Shown here: one piece after another, positions 45,901-54,001 of the stretch
How positions within the stretch are numbered: the first letter of the stretch is position 1
Layout: every line of letters begins with the position of its first letter
Assembly: GCF_008692195.1 (NCBI RefSeq)
Contig: NZ_RXOM01000015.1
Span: 1 to 64,000, forward strand
DNA: 64,000 bases
Reading direction: 5' to 3'
Origin: Salegentibacter sp. R32
Lineage (GTDB): Bacteria; Bacteroidota; Bacteroidia; Flavobacteriales; Flavobacteriaceae
Notes under the pieces: model-generated
Databases searched by the model: none
Told to the model about the DNA's origin: nothing
What the model saw: the letters and a program-made list of their open reading frames with translations, nothing else
Position numbers and translations under genes: made by a program

Positions 45901-46074
45901 CGATTCCATTCCGTGCGCTTCGGTAAGAATAGTTACCGTTGGTGCTGTTAAGTCTGGGAATACATCAACATTCATCGTCTTTGCATAATACACGCCTAAC
46001 ACACTCAACACCACAGCTCCTAACAGAATAAGCAATCTGTTATGAAGTGATATATTTAATATTTTATTCAACAT
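42991..46074 (-). CDS. CusA/CzcA-type heavy-metal RND permease (unfused)
   Basis: The 1027-residue pump has the HME-RND start [55 protein letters not shown] and a TM4 motif [25 protein letters not shown] with the acidic proton relay. Porter-domain [18 protein letters not shown] differs from the corresponding segment of the other island pump, suggesting a different ion. Unlike that pump it ends right after TM12 (VTKNTH) and uses a separate TolC-type protein. It follows the adaptor gene by 11 bp and is the last gene of the operon. Confidence 0.94.
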   Translation of the reverse strand: [1027 protein letters not shown]

Positions 46075-46085
46075 AACTTTTGCTT

Positions 46086-47591
46086 TTAGTGTTCGTGTCC
46101 GTGTGCAGGTGTAGAACCTGACATTGATGCCATTTTAACTTGGTAGGCTCCTGTGGTTACAACCACATCACCAACCTGTAAACCTTTAAGCACCTCTACG
46201 TTTTTACCATTTCGTTTTCCTATGGAAATAGGGCGTCTTTCAAAACTTTCTCCAGAAAGTTGCACCATTACCGAATAGTTGCCATAATCTTCCATTAAAG
46301 CCGATTCGGGTACAAGTGTTCCTTGTTCTCCGTTACCCATAGCAATTTGTACTTGGGTTAGACTTCCATCTGGCAAGTTTATAGCATCGTTTACTTTGGC
46401 ATATACCGAAATTAACGGACTGTCGCGTTCTACATCTTTGGATATGGACAGAATTTCACCTTCTGAATCTAAAATGCTTTTCCAATTTCCTATTTCAGTT
46501 TGATACCAAACGTTTTTAATGTTTTGCATCGTCAACCCATATGTAGGTGCTATTTGCGATTTAAGCACTTTAGATTGTTCGGTTGCAACACTTATTAAAA
46601 CCGTTCCTTGTTCTGCATAATCACCATTGGCAACATTTACACTCCTTATAAACCCATCAAAAGGTGCTCGTATTTGTTTACTGCCACCAGAAACTCCTGA
46701 AGCAAGCGATTGATATTGCGATTTTGCAATAGCATAGTTGCTTTCTACTTTTTCAAATTCTGATTTTGGTATAATCTTACTTTCGTAAAGCTCTTTCTTC
46801 CTATTATACTCGGATGTGGCTTGGTCATAGTTCGCTTTGGCTTTAGCTATTTCTGCGCTTAAATTATTGCTTGCCAATCCTTGACTACTTACATTCATAA
46901 GCAATTGACCTTGTTTCACTTCCGTTCCTTCCGTTAAGTTAGTTGTGGCAAAATTTACGGTTCCATTAGCCGTTGCGACCATTGTTTTTACAGAACCCTG
47001 TGCAGGCTGCCAAACTCCCGATGTCTTAATCACATCGTAAATTTCACCATTCATTACAGATGCTGTTTGAAACTCTATTTTCCAAGCCTGTTCTTTTAAA
47101 AAGGATATAGAACCATCTTCTCCTGCATCGTCTATTGCGTTATTGGCTTCTTCCATATTAGCATACACCATTAGGTCTTTAATCATAATTTTATCGGTGT
47201 ATTGTGGTGTGGAAAGGTCGAATACCAATTGATGTATTCCCGATTCCTTTGGTTGAATGATGGGCGAAAATATTCCTGGTGATGATGGACTTTCTGCTGT
47301 AGCACGAATGCCTTTGTCACCTTTAATTAAACTTACTGTAACCGAACCTTCACGCACAGGTTGATGTTTGTCCATTACCGTAAAATGCGCTGCAAATTTG
47401 CTGGGTTGCCCAACAATAAGTACAGGAAATTCAACGAACAATTCGGTTTGGTCTGTCCAAATGGTATAATCCACTCGAGGTATTTCTTCGCCTACGTGAC
47501 TTCCATCTGGATTGTGGGCGTGATTATCTTCATTATTTTGCTTACAAGCTATTGCCATAAAGGCAAGCACAATTATTACATACTTTTTCAT
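46086..47591 (-). CDS. CusB-type RND adaptor lipoprotein
   Basis: The 501-residue protein has a lipoprotein signal (Cys about residue 16, FMAIACK) and a His-containing N-terminus (EDNHAHNPDGSHVGEE). An extra N-terminal beta domain (about 40-145; DYTIWTDQTELFVEFPVLIVGQPSKFAAHFTV) precedes the lipoyl, hairpin and barrel domains (LTEGTEVKQGQLLMNVSSQGLA; KANYDQATSEYNRKKELYESKIIPKSEFEKVE). It ends with HGHEH. It is placed between the His-rich lipoprotein gene (11 bp) and the pump gene (11 bp). Confidence 0.92.
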   Translation of the reverse strand: MKKYVIIVLAFMAIACKQNNEDNHAHNPDGSHVGEEIPRVDYTIWTDQTELFVEFPVLIVGQPSKFAAHFTVMDKHQPVREGSVTVSLIKGDKGIRATAESPSSPGIFSPIIQPKESGIHQLVFDLSTPQYTDKIMIKDLMVYANMEEANNAIDDAGEDGSISFLKEQAWKIEFQTASVMNGEIYDVIKTSGVWQPAQGSVKTMVATANGTVNFATTNLTEGTEVKQGQLLMNVSSQGLASNNLSAEIAKAKANYDQATSEYNRKKELYESKIIPKSEFEKVESNYAIAKSQYQSLASGVSGGSKQIRAPFDGFIRSVNVANGDYAEQGTVLISVATEQSKVLKSQIAPTYGLTMQNIKNVWYQTEIGNWKSILDSEGEILSISKDVERDSPLISVYAKVNDAINLPDGSLTQVQIAMGNGEQGTLVPESALMEDYGNYSVMVQLSGESFERRPISIGKRNGKNVEVLKGLQVGDVVVTTGAYQVKMASMSGSTPAHGHEH

Positions 47592-47602
47592 TTGTTTTAT
47601 TT

Positions 47603-47896
47603 TTAGTGGTCGTGGTGTTCTTCTCCGTTGTCGTGAGTGTGTGTTTTCTCATCGGATTTCATAGAATCCTTGTCCACGTTAAACTCTTCTTGTTTTACGT
47701 CTTCGTGTTCAGTCTTATGACTACCATCAGCATTATGCTCGTGTCCGTGGTCATCGTTTGTTTCTTCTTTTTTTGTGTCTCGACAACTTGTAATACTTAT
47801 TGCAAGGATTACAGTTAATGCCAATAAAAATTTTGATACTGTTTTACTCACAATGAGTTTATTTGTTTTAAGGTGTTCGTGAATCTGTGATTTCAT
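47603..47896 (-). CDS. Small His-rich lipoprotein of the Cus-like operon
   Basis: The 97-residue protein has an N-terminal basic segment, a hydrophobic helix and a lipobox-like ISITSC (Cys about residue 38). The mature part is acidic and His-rich (DDHGHEHNADGSHKTEHED; THTHDNGEEHHDH) and shares the HNPDGSH-like pattern with the adjacent adaptor. A periplasmic metal chaperone or buffer is likely; this is inference from composition and context. Confidence 0.75.
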   Translation of the reverse strand: MKSQIHEHLKTNKLIVSKTVSKFLLALTVILAISITSCRDTKKEETNDDHGHEHNADGSHKTEHEDVKQEEFNVDKDSMKSDEKTHTHDNGEEHHDH

Positions 47897-47916
47897 TGTT
47901 TTAGATTTTTAAATTG

Positions 47917-49101
47917 TTAAAGTTTGTGTATTAATAATTGTGCTTGTAAAAGCTGTAATTCTTTTTCCATTTGCAGCATTTTGTCGGTAGCATCCCGATA
48001 AAACTGCACTTCCATATAGTACTCCAAAAAGGAATATTCCCCTAAATTGTAGGCTTTAAAAAGCAAATCTTCGCTGTTTAGGGATTCTATGATATTTTGG
48101 TATTCGGTGTATTTATCAAACAATAATTGATACTGATTATACTCCTGTTGCAAATCGGCATACAATAGTTGTTTGGTTACTTGCGAACTTGATTGTTGGT
48201 ACTCGTAATTTGCCTGGGCAGCTTTAACTTTATTCTTGCTGCTCCATAATGGAATGGACAAACCACCGTAAACACCAGAATAATTATTGCCATTTACACC
48301 TTGATAATTATATCCTAAAGCAAGGTTGGGCAAAATTTTATTCTTTTCGAGTGTTACATTTTGAAGTGCTGACGCTTCATTAGCCTGTAACTCCAATAAT
48401 TTGGGGTCACTTGCCAATTTGTCGCTCCATAGTGTTTCCATAGTTTGCAGTTCAAAAGGAATTTCCAATTGCAGATTATCCAACTCAAGCGATTGCTCAC
48501 CATTTAAGGTTTGCAATACCGTAATTTGATTCTGAATTTCAGCTTCTAATTGTTCTACTACAAATTGTTCTTGAATCCAAGCTACTTTCGCTTTGTTAAG
48601 GTCTAAAATGCCAACTTGCTCTTTATTGAAAAGCTCTTGCATTTGCTCATAAACCTGCTTGCTTTGTTGCTTTCTATTGGTTTCAATAGTCTTTTGCTTT
48701 TGAAGTATATAGAGGCTAATTAACCCTTGTTTTGCTTTTAAGAGTACTTCCTGTCGCTTTTTAGTAAATAGGGCTTGTAGCTGTTCTGCTTTCAAGTTAT
48801 TCCATTTGCTACGCGCTGCATACACCGTTGGAAATTCGAAGGATTGCGATATTTGATATTCGGTGTAATTTCCCGTTGCGTTATCGCCAAATGGCAAATA
48901 ATAGCCTAAAAGCTGTGGGTCGGGTAAATTATTGGCGCTCTTGTTTTCGAGCTGTTGGCTTTCAATGAAAGATTGATAGGCTTTTAACTCGGTATTGTTC
49001 TGTTCTATTTGGTTAAGTAATTCATCTACTGATTTTGTTTGAGAATAAATGTTACCAACGAACAGGCATACACCAATGGTGCATACTAATTTTATGTTCA
49101 T
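47917..49101 (-). CDS. TolC-family outer membrane factor (CusC-like)
   Basis: The 394-residue protein has a signal peptide (MNIKLVCTIGVCLFVGNIYSQ) and two coiled-coil TolC halves (SVDELLNQIEQNNTELKAYQSFIESQQLENKSANNLPDPQLLGYYLPFG; AEIQNQITVLQTLNGEQ). It is shorter than the about 440 residues typical for the family. It provides the outer membrane duct for the adjacent adaptor and pump. It follows the His-rich gene at 49180-49614 by 78 bp. Confidence 0.9.
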   Translation of the reverse strand: MNIKLVCTIGVCLFVGNIYSQTKSVDELLNQIEQNNTELKAYQSFIESQQLENKSANNLPDPQLLGYYLPFGDNATGNYTEYQISQSFEFPTVYAARSKWNNLKAEQLQALFTKKRQEVLLKAKQGLISLYILQKQKTIETNRKQQSKQVYEQMQELFNKEQVGILDLNKAKVAWIQEQFVVEQLEAEIQNQITVLQTLNGEQSLELDNLQLEIPFELQTMETLWSDKLASDPKLLELQANEASALQNVTLEKNKILPNLALGYNYQGVNGNNYSGVYGGLSIPLWSSKNKVKAAQANYEYQQSSSQVTKQLLYADLQQEYNQYQLLFDKYTEYQNIIESLNSEDLLFKAYNLGEYSFLEYYMEVQFYRDATDKMLQMEKELQLLQAQLLIHKL

Positions 49102-49179
49102 AATGATGTTTTTTTAGGTTTATCAAAATAGAATTACAGGGTGTTTTTTGTTTATACTAACAAAACCCTGTATAACTGA

Positions 49180-49614
49180 TTAACCTAAACTTGGTGGTCC
49201 CCGAAGTGAGCAATTGGGGAAATATGTGTTTTGAAGTTTATCTGGCGGATGATACCATCTTTCTTTTGAGGTATCAACATCTATAAGTGCAAGATTTACG
49301 GTTTCAGGAAATAGTGTTCTTACCGATTCTTTTTCTACGGTAATTTTCTTTACTGTTGATTCCTTCAACACCAACACATCTGTTGTTGTATTGGTATGCA
49401 CGTGCATTTCTACAAACCAATCAAAAAATCCTTTTTTAGAATTATCTTTTTCAGGGGTTTCGTGATGATGTTCGTGATTGTGCGAATGTGCTACTGCACT
49501 ATGTTGATGTTCTTCTTGATGTTGATGATGCCAATGTGGCACAACTTGGTGCATCAGTAACATACTGAATATGCCCAAGAAAAATAGTGCCTTTATGTTT
49601 TTGTGTTTTTGCAT
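49180..49614 (-). CDS. His-rich single-pass protein at the head of the Cus-like operon
   Basis: From ATG at 49614 it has 144 residues (a TTG at 49623 is the alternative). An N-terminal helix (NIKALFFLGIFSMLLMHQVVP) is followed by a dense His cluster HWHHQHQEEHQHSAVAHSHN and then HEHHHE. A soluble part with FDWFVEMHVHTNTTTDVLVL follows. No known domain is recognised. It probably binds metal in the periplasm or at the outer face of the membrane. A consensus -7 box lies just upstream. Confidence 0.72.
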   Translation of the reverse strand: MQKHKNIKALFFLGIFSMLLMHQVVPHWHHQHQEEHQHSAVAHSHNHEHHHETPEKDNSKKGFFDWFVEMHVHTNTTTDVLVLKESTVKKITVEKESVRTLFPETVNLALIDVDTSKERWYHPPDKLQNTYFPNCSLRGPPSLG

Positions 49615-49620
49615 CACGTA

Positions 49621-49628
49621 CAAAAGTA
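49621..49628 (-). promoter_or_regulatory. -7 element of the Cus-like operon
   Basis: The minus strand reads TACTTTTG, matching TAnnTTTG, ending 6 bp before the ATG at 49614. A start site at the usual distance would give a leaderless or nearly leaderless transcript. No -33 TTG is evident. Confidence 0.5.
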
Positions 49629-49650
49629 ATAAAATATAAATAGAGTATTA

Positions 49651-51387
49651 TTAATTCTTTTGACTGTTCGAATAATTGTTATGTGCTTCTCTGTGTATTA
49701 ATCCTGCTTCTACAAATTTGGTAATATAGCCTTCTGCGGTTTTGTGTGGTATTTTGTTTTTGTCGGCTATATTTAGGTAATCTTGTCTTGAAAATTGATA
49801 AGGTAGTGCTTCTAAAAAACGTTCTTTACGATTGGCTCTTTTTACTTCTTTTTGTTCGATAGGTAAATCGTTAAACACCTTACTACTGTGCTTTACTAAT
49901 ACGCTTATCATTTCCAATGTATTTTCAAAATCTATATCCTCACAATATCTTACTTGGTTTACATCACCATCTTCCATAATGCGAAATACAGAAAACAACA
50001 TTATAATTCTAAATGCTATTAACCCCAAACGTCTAACAGTTGCTATATAGTCATCGGGTTGAAGATTGAGGTATTTGGTTTGAAGCTTCTCAAAAAACAC
50101 ATTAAACTTTTGTTGTTGCTCGGTTGTTAGCCTTACTTCAATATCAGGATTGTTTTTTAGGGTTTTGTATAACCCAAAAAATTCTTTTCCTAATTGGTCG
50201 TAATATTCATCTAAACCATTGGTTGTATCAGTTTGAAAAACGTTCTTCCAAGTAGGTTTGATATTCATATAATAAAACATAAAACGACTAAACAACCCAT
50301 TTTCAGCACTTGGAACCAATGCTTGAATTTGTTTTGGTGTACCAGATAACACCGTTGACAAACAAGGTTTTTCAATATCTACATATTCTCTATCGGTTCT
50401 ACGATAATAACTAATGGTTTCGTGGTGGAAAGCTTTACGAAAACCATCGGAATAATTACCGTAATCACTTTTAAAAGCTTGTGCTAAAGTATCTCCTTCG
50501 GTTTCAAAAATTAATCCTCTACCTTCATTATCCGATATTAGTTGATAAACACCTGTTACGCTATTGTTAGCCGGAATAAACAGCATTCTTTCAGGTGGTT
50601 TACTCGGTTTTTCCATAGTTTCACTTTTGCCCTTATTCATATTATAAGTAGCCATTTCAACTTGATGCTGTTGTTTTAGGGTTTTGGATTGTTCGCGCTT
50701 TTCTTTGTGAACAGGATTTACCAAATTTTTAATTTGGTTTAATCTCCCTTTTCCTGCTGAAGCAGGTGCAGTAACAAATAAATACAAGTTGCTAAACACT
50801 TTCCGTTGGTCGTACACACCAAACAATTTAGGAAAACAGGCACTAAATGCAGTTAATGCACCCAACAACAAAATATCACGTTCTTCATTACTGCTTGATG
50901 GTTTTACTACTTGTTGCAAAAATGTTGGGATGTTGTTGTAAACTGTTGTTGGTATTGTTGGCAATGGTTGTTTTTCTTCCTCTGGATGTTGCGATACTTC
51001 AACAACTTGTTGTTGCTGTTTTGGTTTAATACCAACTTGATGCAAATGGTGGTATAAGGTTGCTATGCTTATACCGTGTCCTTTTGCTTGTAAGCATTTA
51101 TTATACTGTTCGTCGCATTCTTTATGGTCGTAACCTGAATAATTTCTGCTAATTCTATGGTAGTAATCACGTCCAGCTTCACCGTATTCCTCTGAAATAG
51201 CAAAACCAATATCACGCCACTTTTCATAAGTATCAGTAATATCGATACCTGATTGTTCTAAAGCGTTGATATATGTTTCAATATCATTTGCAACAACCGT
51301 TGTCGGTTTGTTGTTGATTGGTTTTTTAGGTACTTCTTTTTGCTCTGGAACAGCTAACCAATCTTTCGGGTTGAATATTTTTGTCAT
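49651..51387 (-). CDS. PriCT-2/DUF3987 replication protein of the element
   Basis: The 578-residue protein has an N-terminal PriCT-2-like domain (about 32-110; DIETYINALEQSGIDITDTYEKWRDIGFAISEEYGEAGRDYYHRISRNYSGY) and a DUF3987 helicase-like region with a Walker-A-like APASAGKGR (about 205-213) and a following FETEGDTLAQAF. Such proteins serve replication of integrative and mobilisable elements with the primase-like partner encoded just upstream (4-bp overlap). It is the last gene of a four-gene operon starting at 52874. Confidence 0.88.
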   Translation of the reverse strand: MTKIFNPKDWLAVPEQKEVPKKPINNKPTTVVANDIETYINALEQSGIDITDTYEKWRDIGFAISEEYGEAGRDYYHRISRNYSGYDHKECDEQYNKCLQAKGHGISIATLYHHLHQVGIKPKQQQQVVEVSQHPEEEKQPLPTIPTTVYNNIPTFLQQVVKPSSSNEERDILLLGALTAFSACFPKLFGVYDQRKVFSNLYLFVTAPASAGKGRLNQIKNLVNPVHKEKREQSKTLKQQHQVEMATYNMNKGKSETMEKPSKPPERMLFIPANNSVTGVYQLISDNEGRGLIFETEGDTLAQAFKSDYGNYSDGFRKAFHHETISYYRRTDREYVDIEKPCLSTVLSGTPKQIQALVPSAENGLFSRFMFYYMNIKPTWKNVFQTDTTNGLDEYYDQLGKEFFGLYKTLKNNPDIEVRLTTEQQQKFNVFFEKLQTKYLNLQPDDYIATVRRLGLIAFRIIMLFSVFRIMEDGDVNQVRYCEDIDFENTLEMISVLVKHSSKVFNDLPIEQKEVKRANRKERFLEALPYQFSRQDYLNIADKNKIPHKTAEGYITKFVEAGLIHREAHNNYSNSQKN

Positions 51388-52292
51388 AGCTTTTGATGTC
51401 TTTTATGTAGGTATGCCAATGGATCGTGGGATAAAAAACACGCTCTGGAAATGTCTTTACCCGATTGGTCTACCTCAATGTTATATGTTTGCTTTATGTA
51501 ATTGGCCACCGCAATAAAATATTCATTGTGTGACACTTTGGATAAATCGATTCTAATTATCCATTTTAAGCCTTCTCCTGAAGGTGATGTAAACAACATT
51601 TCGGTTTCGAAATATTCATCGTTTAATAATTGTTGTTTTAGTTCTTCAAGATTTTCTAAATGGTCAAAATCGATTGTCAATAATGATGAATGCTCAATTA
51701 AGCTATCATCATTTCGTTTAGAAAACACACCTGAAAATGTTACATAATCAAAATGATTTGCTTTAAATTTCCGTGCTTCTTTAGGGTTTTTAATCGCTCT
51801 AAATTGCTCTGTGATACTTTTATACTTATCGCTTGTAATACGCTCAAATATTTGGTGTAATCTTACTTTTTCAGTTGGAAAAACATTTCTAATTGGTGCT
51901 TTATAAAAACTGCTGTAAGCATACCAAGTATCATCGGGTTCATCTAACCAGGATAATTCATCTTCTTTTTTAACTTCAAAATTTAGATGCAGTACCTCAT
52001 TGATTTTTAGTAACAATTCTTCTTCATTAATGATTTTAAAATGATAGGATGCAAAATCGAATACATCACCTTTAAAATCGGTTAATTCAGTATCGTAATG
52101 CATTGCCTTATTATCTACAACATTAATTTGTAATGTTGATTTACCACCGTTAAAAGGGTTACGGGTTATCCCGCAGTCCCTTCCTTTTACGGAAAGGACT
52201 GTTGTTTCAGGATAATACTGCCTTAATACATAGGCATAGATATTTAACCCATAATGCGTTTTCTTTAAAATGCTTTCTTTACTTATTTCCAT
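51384..52292 (-). CDS. BT4734/BF3469-type primase-like protein
   Basis: The 302-residue protein carries a primase-type core: LLTIDFDHLENLEELKQ (metal-binding Asp pair), LFTSPSGEGLKWIIRID and a late DQSGKDISRACFLSHDPLAY. This is the pattern of BT4734/VirE-N-like proteins in Bacteroidota elements. An upstream FDFASYHFKI helix and CGI..NPFNGG may form a zinc-ribbon-like remnant. It overlaps the DUF3987 gene by 4 bp and the HTH gene upstream by 14 bp, indicating tight coupling. Confidence 0.85.
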   Translation of the reverse strand: MEISKESILKKTHYGLNIYAYVLRQYYPETTVLSVKGRDCGITRNPFNGGKSTLQINVVDNKAMHYDTELTDFKGDVFDFASYHFKIINEEELLLKINEVLHLNFEVKKEDELSWLDEPDDTWYAYSSFYKAPIRNVFPTEKVRLHQIFERITSDKYKSITEQFRAIKNPKEARKFKANHFDYVTFSGVFSKRNDDSLIEHSSLLTIDFDHLENLEELKQQLLNDEYFETEMLFTSPSGEGLKWIIRIDLSKVSHNEYFIAVANYIKQTYNIEVDQSGKDISRACFLSHDPLAYLHKRHQKL

Positions 52293-52575
52293 CGCATTTG
52301 AAATTTGGGTTGTAATAATTGCTCTGTAATAGTTCCTCTATATCTGATACCTTGTAATAAAATTTACCTTGTACCTTACTATATGGAATCGTACCATTTG
52401 TACGGAACGTTTGCAAAGTCCGTTGGCTAATATGTAGCGTTTGCATTACGTCCTGATTGTCAATCCACGTATCTTTTAAGCATTCTGCTCTCGATGCTCT
52501 TATTAATTCGATACGTGCTTTTAAATCCTTAATCTCTTGTGAGAGTGCCAAGAGTAAATCGATTATTTCAGTCAT
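52279..52575 (-). CDS. Excisionase-like helix-turn-helix protein 2
   Basis: The 98-residue protein has a helical N-terminus and an HTH_17-type domain (WIDNQDVMQTLHISQRTLQTFRTNGTIPYSKVQGKFYYKVSDIEELLQ). It is probably a DNA-bending directionality factor or regulator. It overlaps both the upstream HTH gene (4 bp) and the primase-like gene (14 bp). Confidence 0.85.
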   Translation of the reverse strand: MTEIIDLLLALSQEIKDLKARIELIRASRAECLKDTWIDNQDVMQTLHISQRTLQTFRTNGTIPYSKVQGKFYYKVSDIEELLQSNYYNPNFKCDGNK

Positions 52576-52874
52576 AACTTTACCTTTCCTTTTTTGATTA
52601 GGTAATCGGCAGCTTGCTGTTCGATTTCATCTAGGGAATCCATACGGTTACGCAATAACCATTGATCTAACTCTTGACGTTGGAAATAGATTTTTTTGCC
52701 ATTCGGTTTATAGTGTGGAATGGCTCCCGTACTTGTAAGTTTATACAAGTGCGATTGTGATAGTTCTAAATACTTGCAAGTTTCATTGAAGTTCAATACT
52801 TGCTTTTGCAACGTTTGTTGTTCTATTAACAACTTTTCGATGCTTTCTAATTTTTCGATGATTGAAATGTCCAT
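52572..52874 (-). CDS. Excisionase-like helix-turn-helix protein 1
   Basis: The 100-residue protein has a short coiled segment (SIIEKLESIEKLLIEQQTLQKQ) and an HTH_17 domain (VLNFNETCKYLELSQSHLYKLTSTGAIPHYKPNGKKIYFQRQELDQWLLRN). It is first in the HTH-HTH-primase-DUF3987 operon, a typical layout for excision and replication genes of Bacteroidota elements. Two palindromes lie just upstream. Confidence 0.86.
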   Translation of the reverse strand: MDISIIEKLESIEKLLIEQQTLQKQVLNFNETCKYLELSQSHLYKLTSTGAIPHYKPNGKKIYFQRQELDQWLLRNRMDSLDEIEQQAADYLIKKGKVKL

Positions 52875-52899
52875 CTTTTATTATTTTTAAATAAATGAG

Positions 52900-52948
52900 G
52901 ACATCAGGCCTAATGTCATTCTTGATTTTCAAGAACAATACAAAGGTT
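52900..52948 (-). promoter_or_regulatory. Operator/promoter region of the excision-replication operon
   Basis: An 18-bp near-palindrome GACATCAGGCCTAATGTC (52900-52917, one mismatched pair) and a perfect inverted repeat TTCTTGA-TTT-TCAAGAA (52919-52935) sit next to each other. They lie between a promoter-like AACCTTTG on the minus strand (52941-52948, one mismatch to TAnnTTTG) and the ATG at 52874. This arrangement suits repression by an element-encoded regulator; the regulator is unknown. Confidence 0.45.
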
Positions 52949-53029
52949 TGAAATAAGCTATTGGATTTTAGTAAGAGTGTAAAATGAAGGTAAGATAACA
53001 GTAAGATTTCTTACTAATCTTACTGTTTT

Positions 53030-54001
53030 TTATTGCAGATGTTGGATAATATTGTCTATTTCTTCCTTTTCTTTAGGGTTGTGAACTTTATTTTTATAAA
53101 GGTTGTTAGCCTTTAAAGGTGTTCCTGTTTTGGTAATAAATTTACCAGATTGTTCTACGGTAGATTTTTTAAGGTTGGTAAAATATGGTTTGAGAACATC
53201 CAACACATAACTAAATTGTGTTGTCTCACACTGTAGATAAATCTTTGTGTCTAATTTTGTAAAATCATCAGCAATAAAGAGTTTATGTAAATCCTCAACA
53301 GATGTTCTGTTTTGTAATAAATCAATTCTAAATTGAAGTGTTTTAAAAACTGTTAACAAAGCATCGACGTTTTTACTTTTAAACCCAAAATTGTTTTTTT
53401 TCTTAAAAACAGGTTTAGAAACACTTTTTTCGACTTTTAACTTTAAACCTTTATAAGACGATATAATTTTTTCTTGAGTTGGTTCTTCGTTAAAAAATAC
53501 TTCGTGTAGTTCTTCGATAGTATAAATTTCTGTATCACTTAAATCTGAAAATCGGTCTTGAAGTTCCATAAAAAGCATCATCGCAGTAGCTTTTAAAAAT
53601 GAAATGATATAGGCTTCATCTGATTTGTCATTATTAATAGGCTTTAAATACAAACTTTCATCAAGATCATTTTCAGAAATGTAATTGCTAATCTGGGTTA
53701 AATAATTTGTAATTCGGTTAAATTCTTTGTCATAGAGAAAAGACAAATGACCAGGTGTTGAATTTGCTTCAAGGGTGTCATTAATAGCATTAAACTTTTT
53801 GATATAATCATTTTCAATTAGTTTAAAGTAATATTTACGCTTGTTTGAATATGCTTTTTTAAAGTCGATTTCATAATTAGGCGTTGTATTGAGGTATTGC
53901 TTTTTAAAGCCTTTTAAAAGCTCTTTAAATTGGTTTTCGGTTCTTTTATCATCAGTAACCTTTTCCACATACAGTAAGTCGATAAATAGGTCTTTAGCCA
54001 T
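53030..54001 (-). CDS. rteC: RteC-family protein
   Basis: The 323-residue protein belongs to the RteC family, known from Bacteroides conjugative transposons where RteC activates excision genes. Visible features are a helical N-terminal half with FKKAYSNKRKYYFKLIENDYIKKFNAIND, GHLSFLYDKEFNRITNYL, a middle ATAMMLFMELQDRF, and a C-terminal segment with KIYLQCETTQFSYVLDVLKPYF. Its ATG overlaps the integrase stop by one base (TAATG), so both are co-translated. A target could be the palindromic region at 52900-52948, by analogy. Confidence 0.87.
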   Translation of the reverse strand: MAKDLFIDLLYVEKVTDDKRTENQFKELLKGFKKQYLNTTPNYEIDFKKAYSNKRKYYFKLIENDYIKKFNAINDTLEANSTPGHLSFLYDKEFNRITNYLTQISNYISENDLDESLYLKPINNDKSDEAYIISFLKATAMMLFMELQDRFSDLSDTEIYTIEELHEVFFNEEPTQEKIISSYKGLKLKVEKSVSKPVFKKKNNFGFKSKNVDALLTVFKTLQFRIDLLQNRTSVEDLHKLFIADDFTKLDTKIYLQCETTQFSYVLDVLKPYFTNLKKSTVEQSGKFITKTGTPLKANNLYKNKVHNPKEKEEIDNIIQHLQ

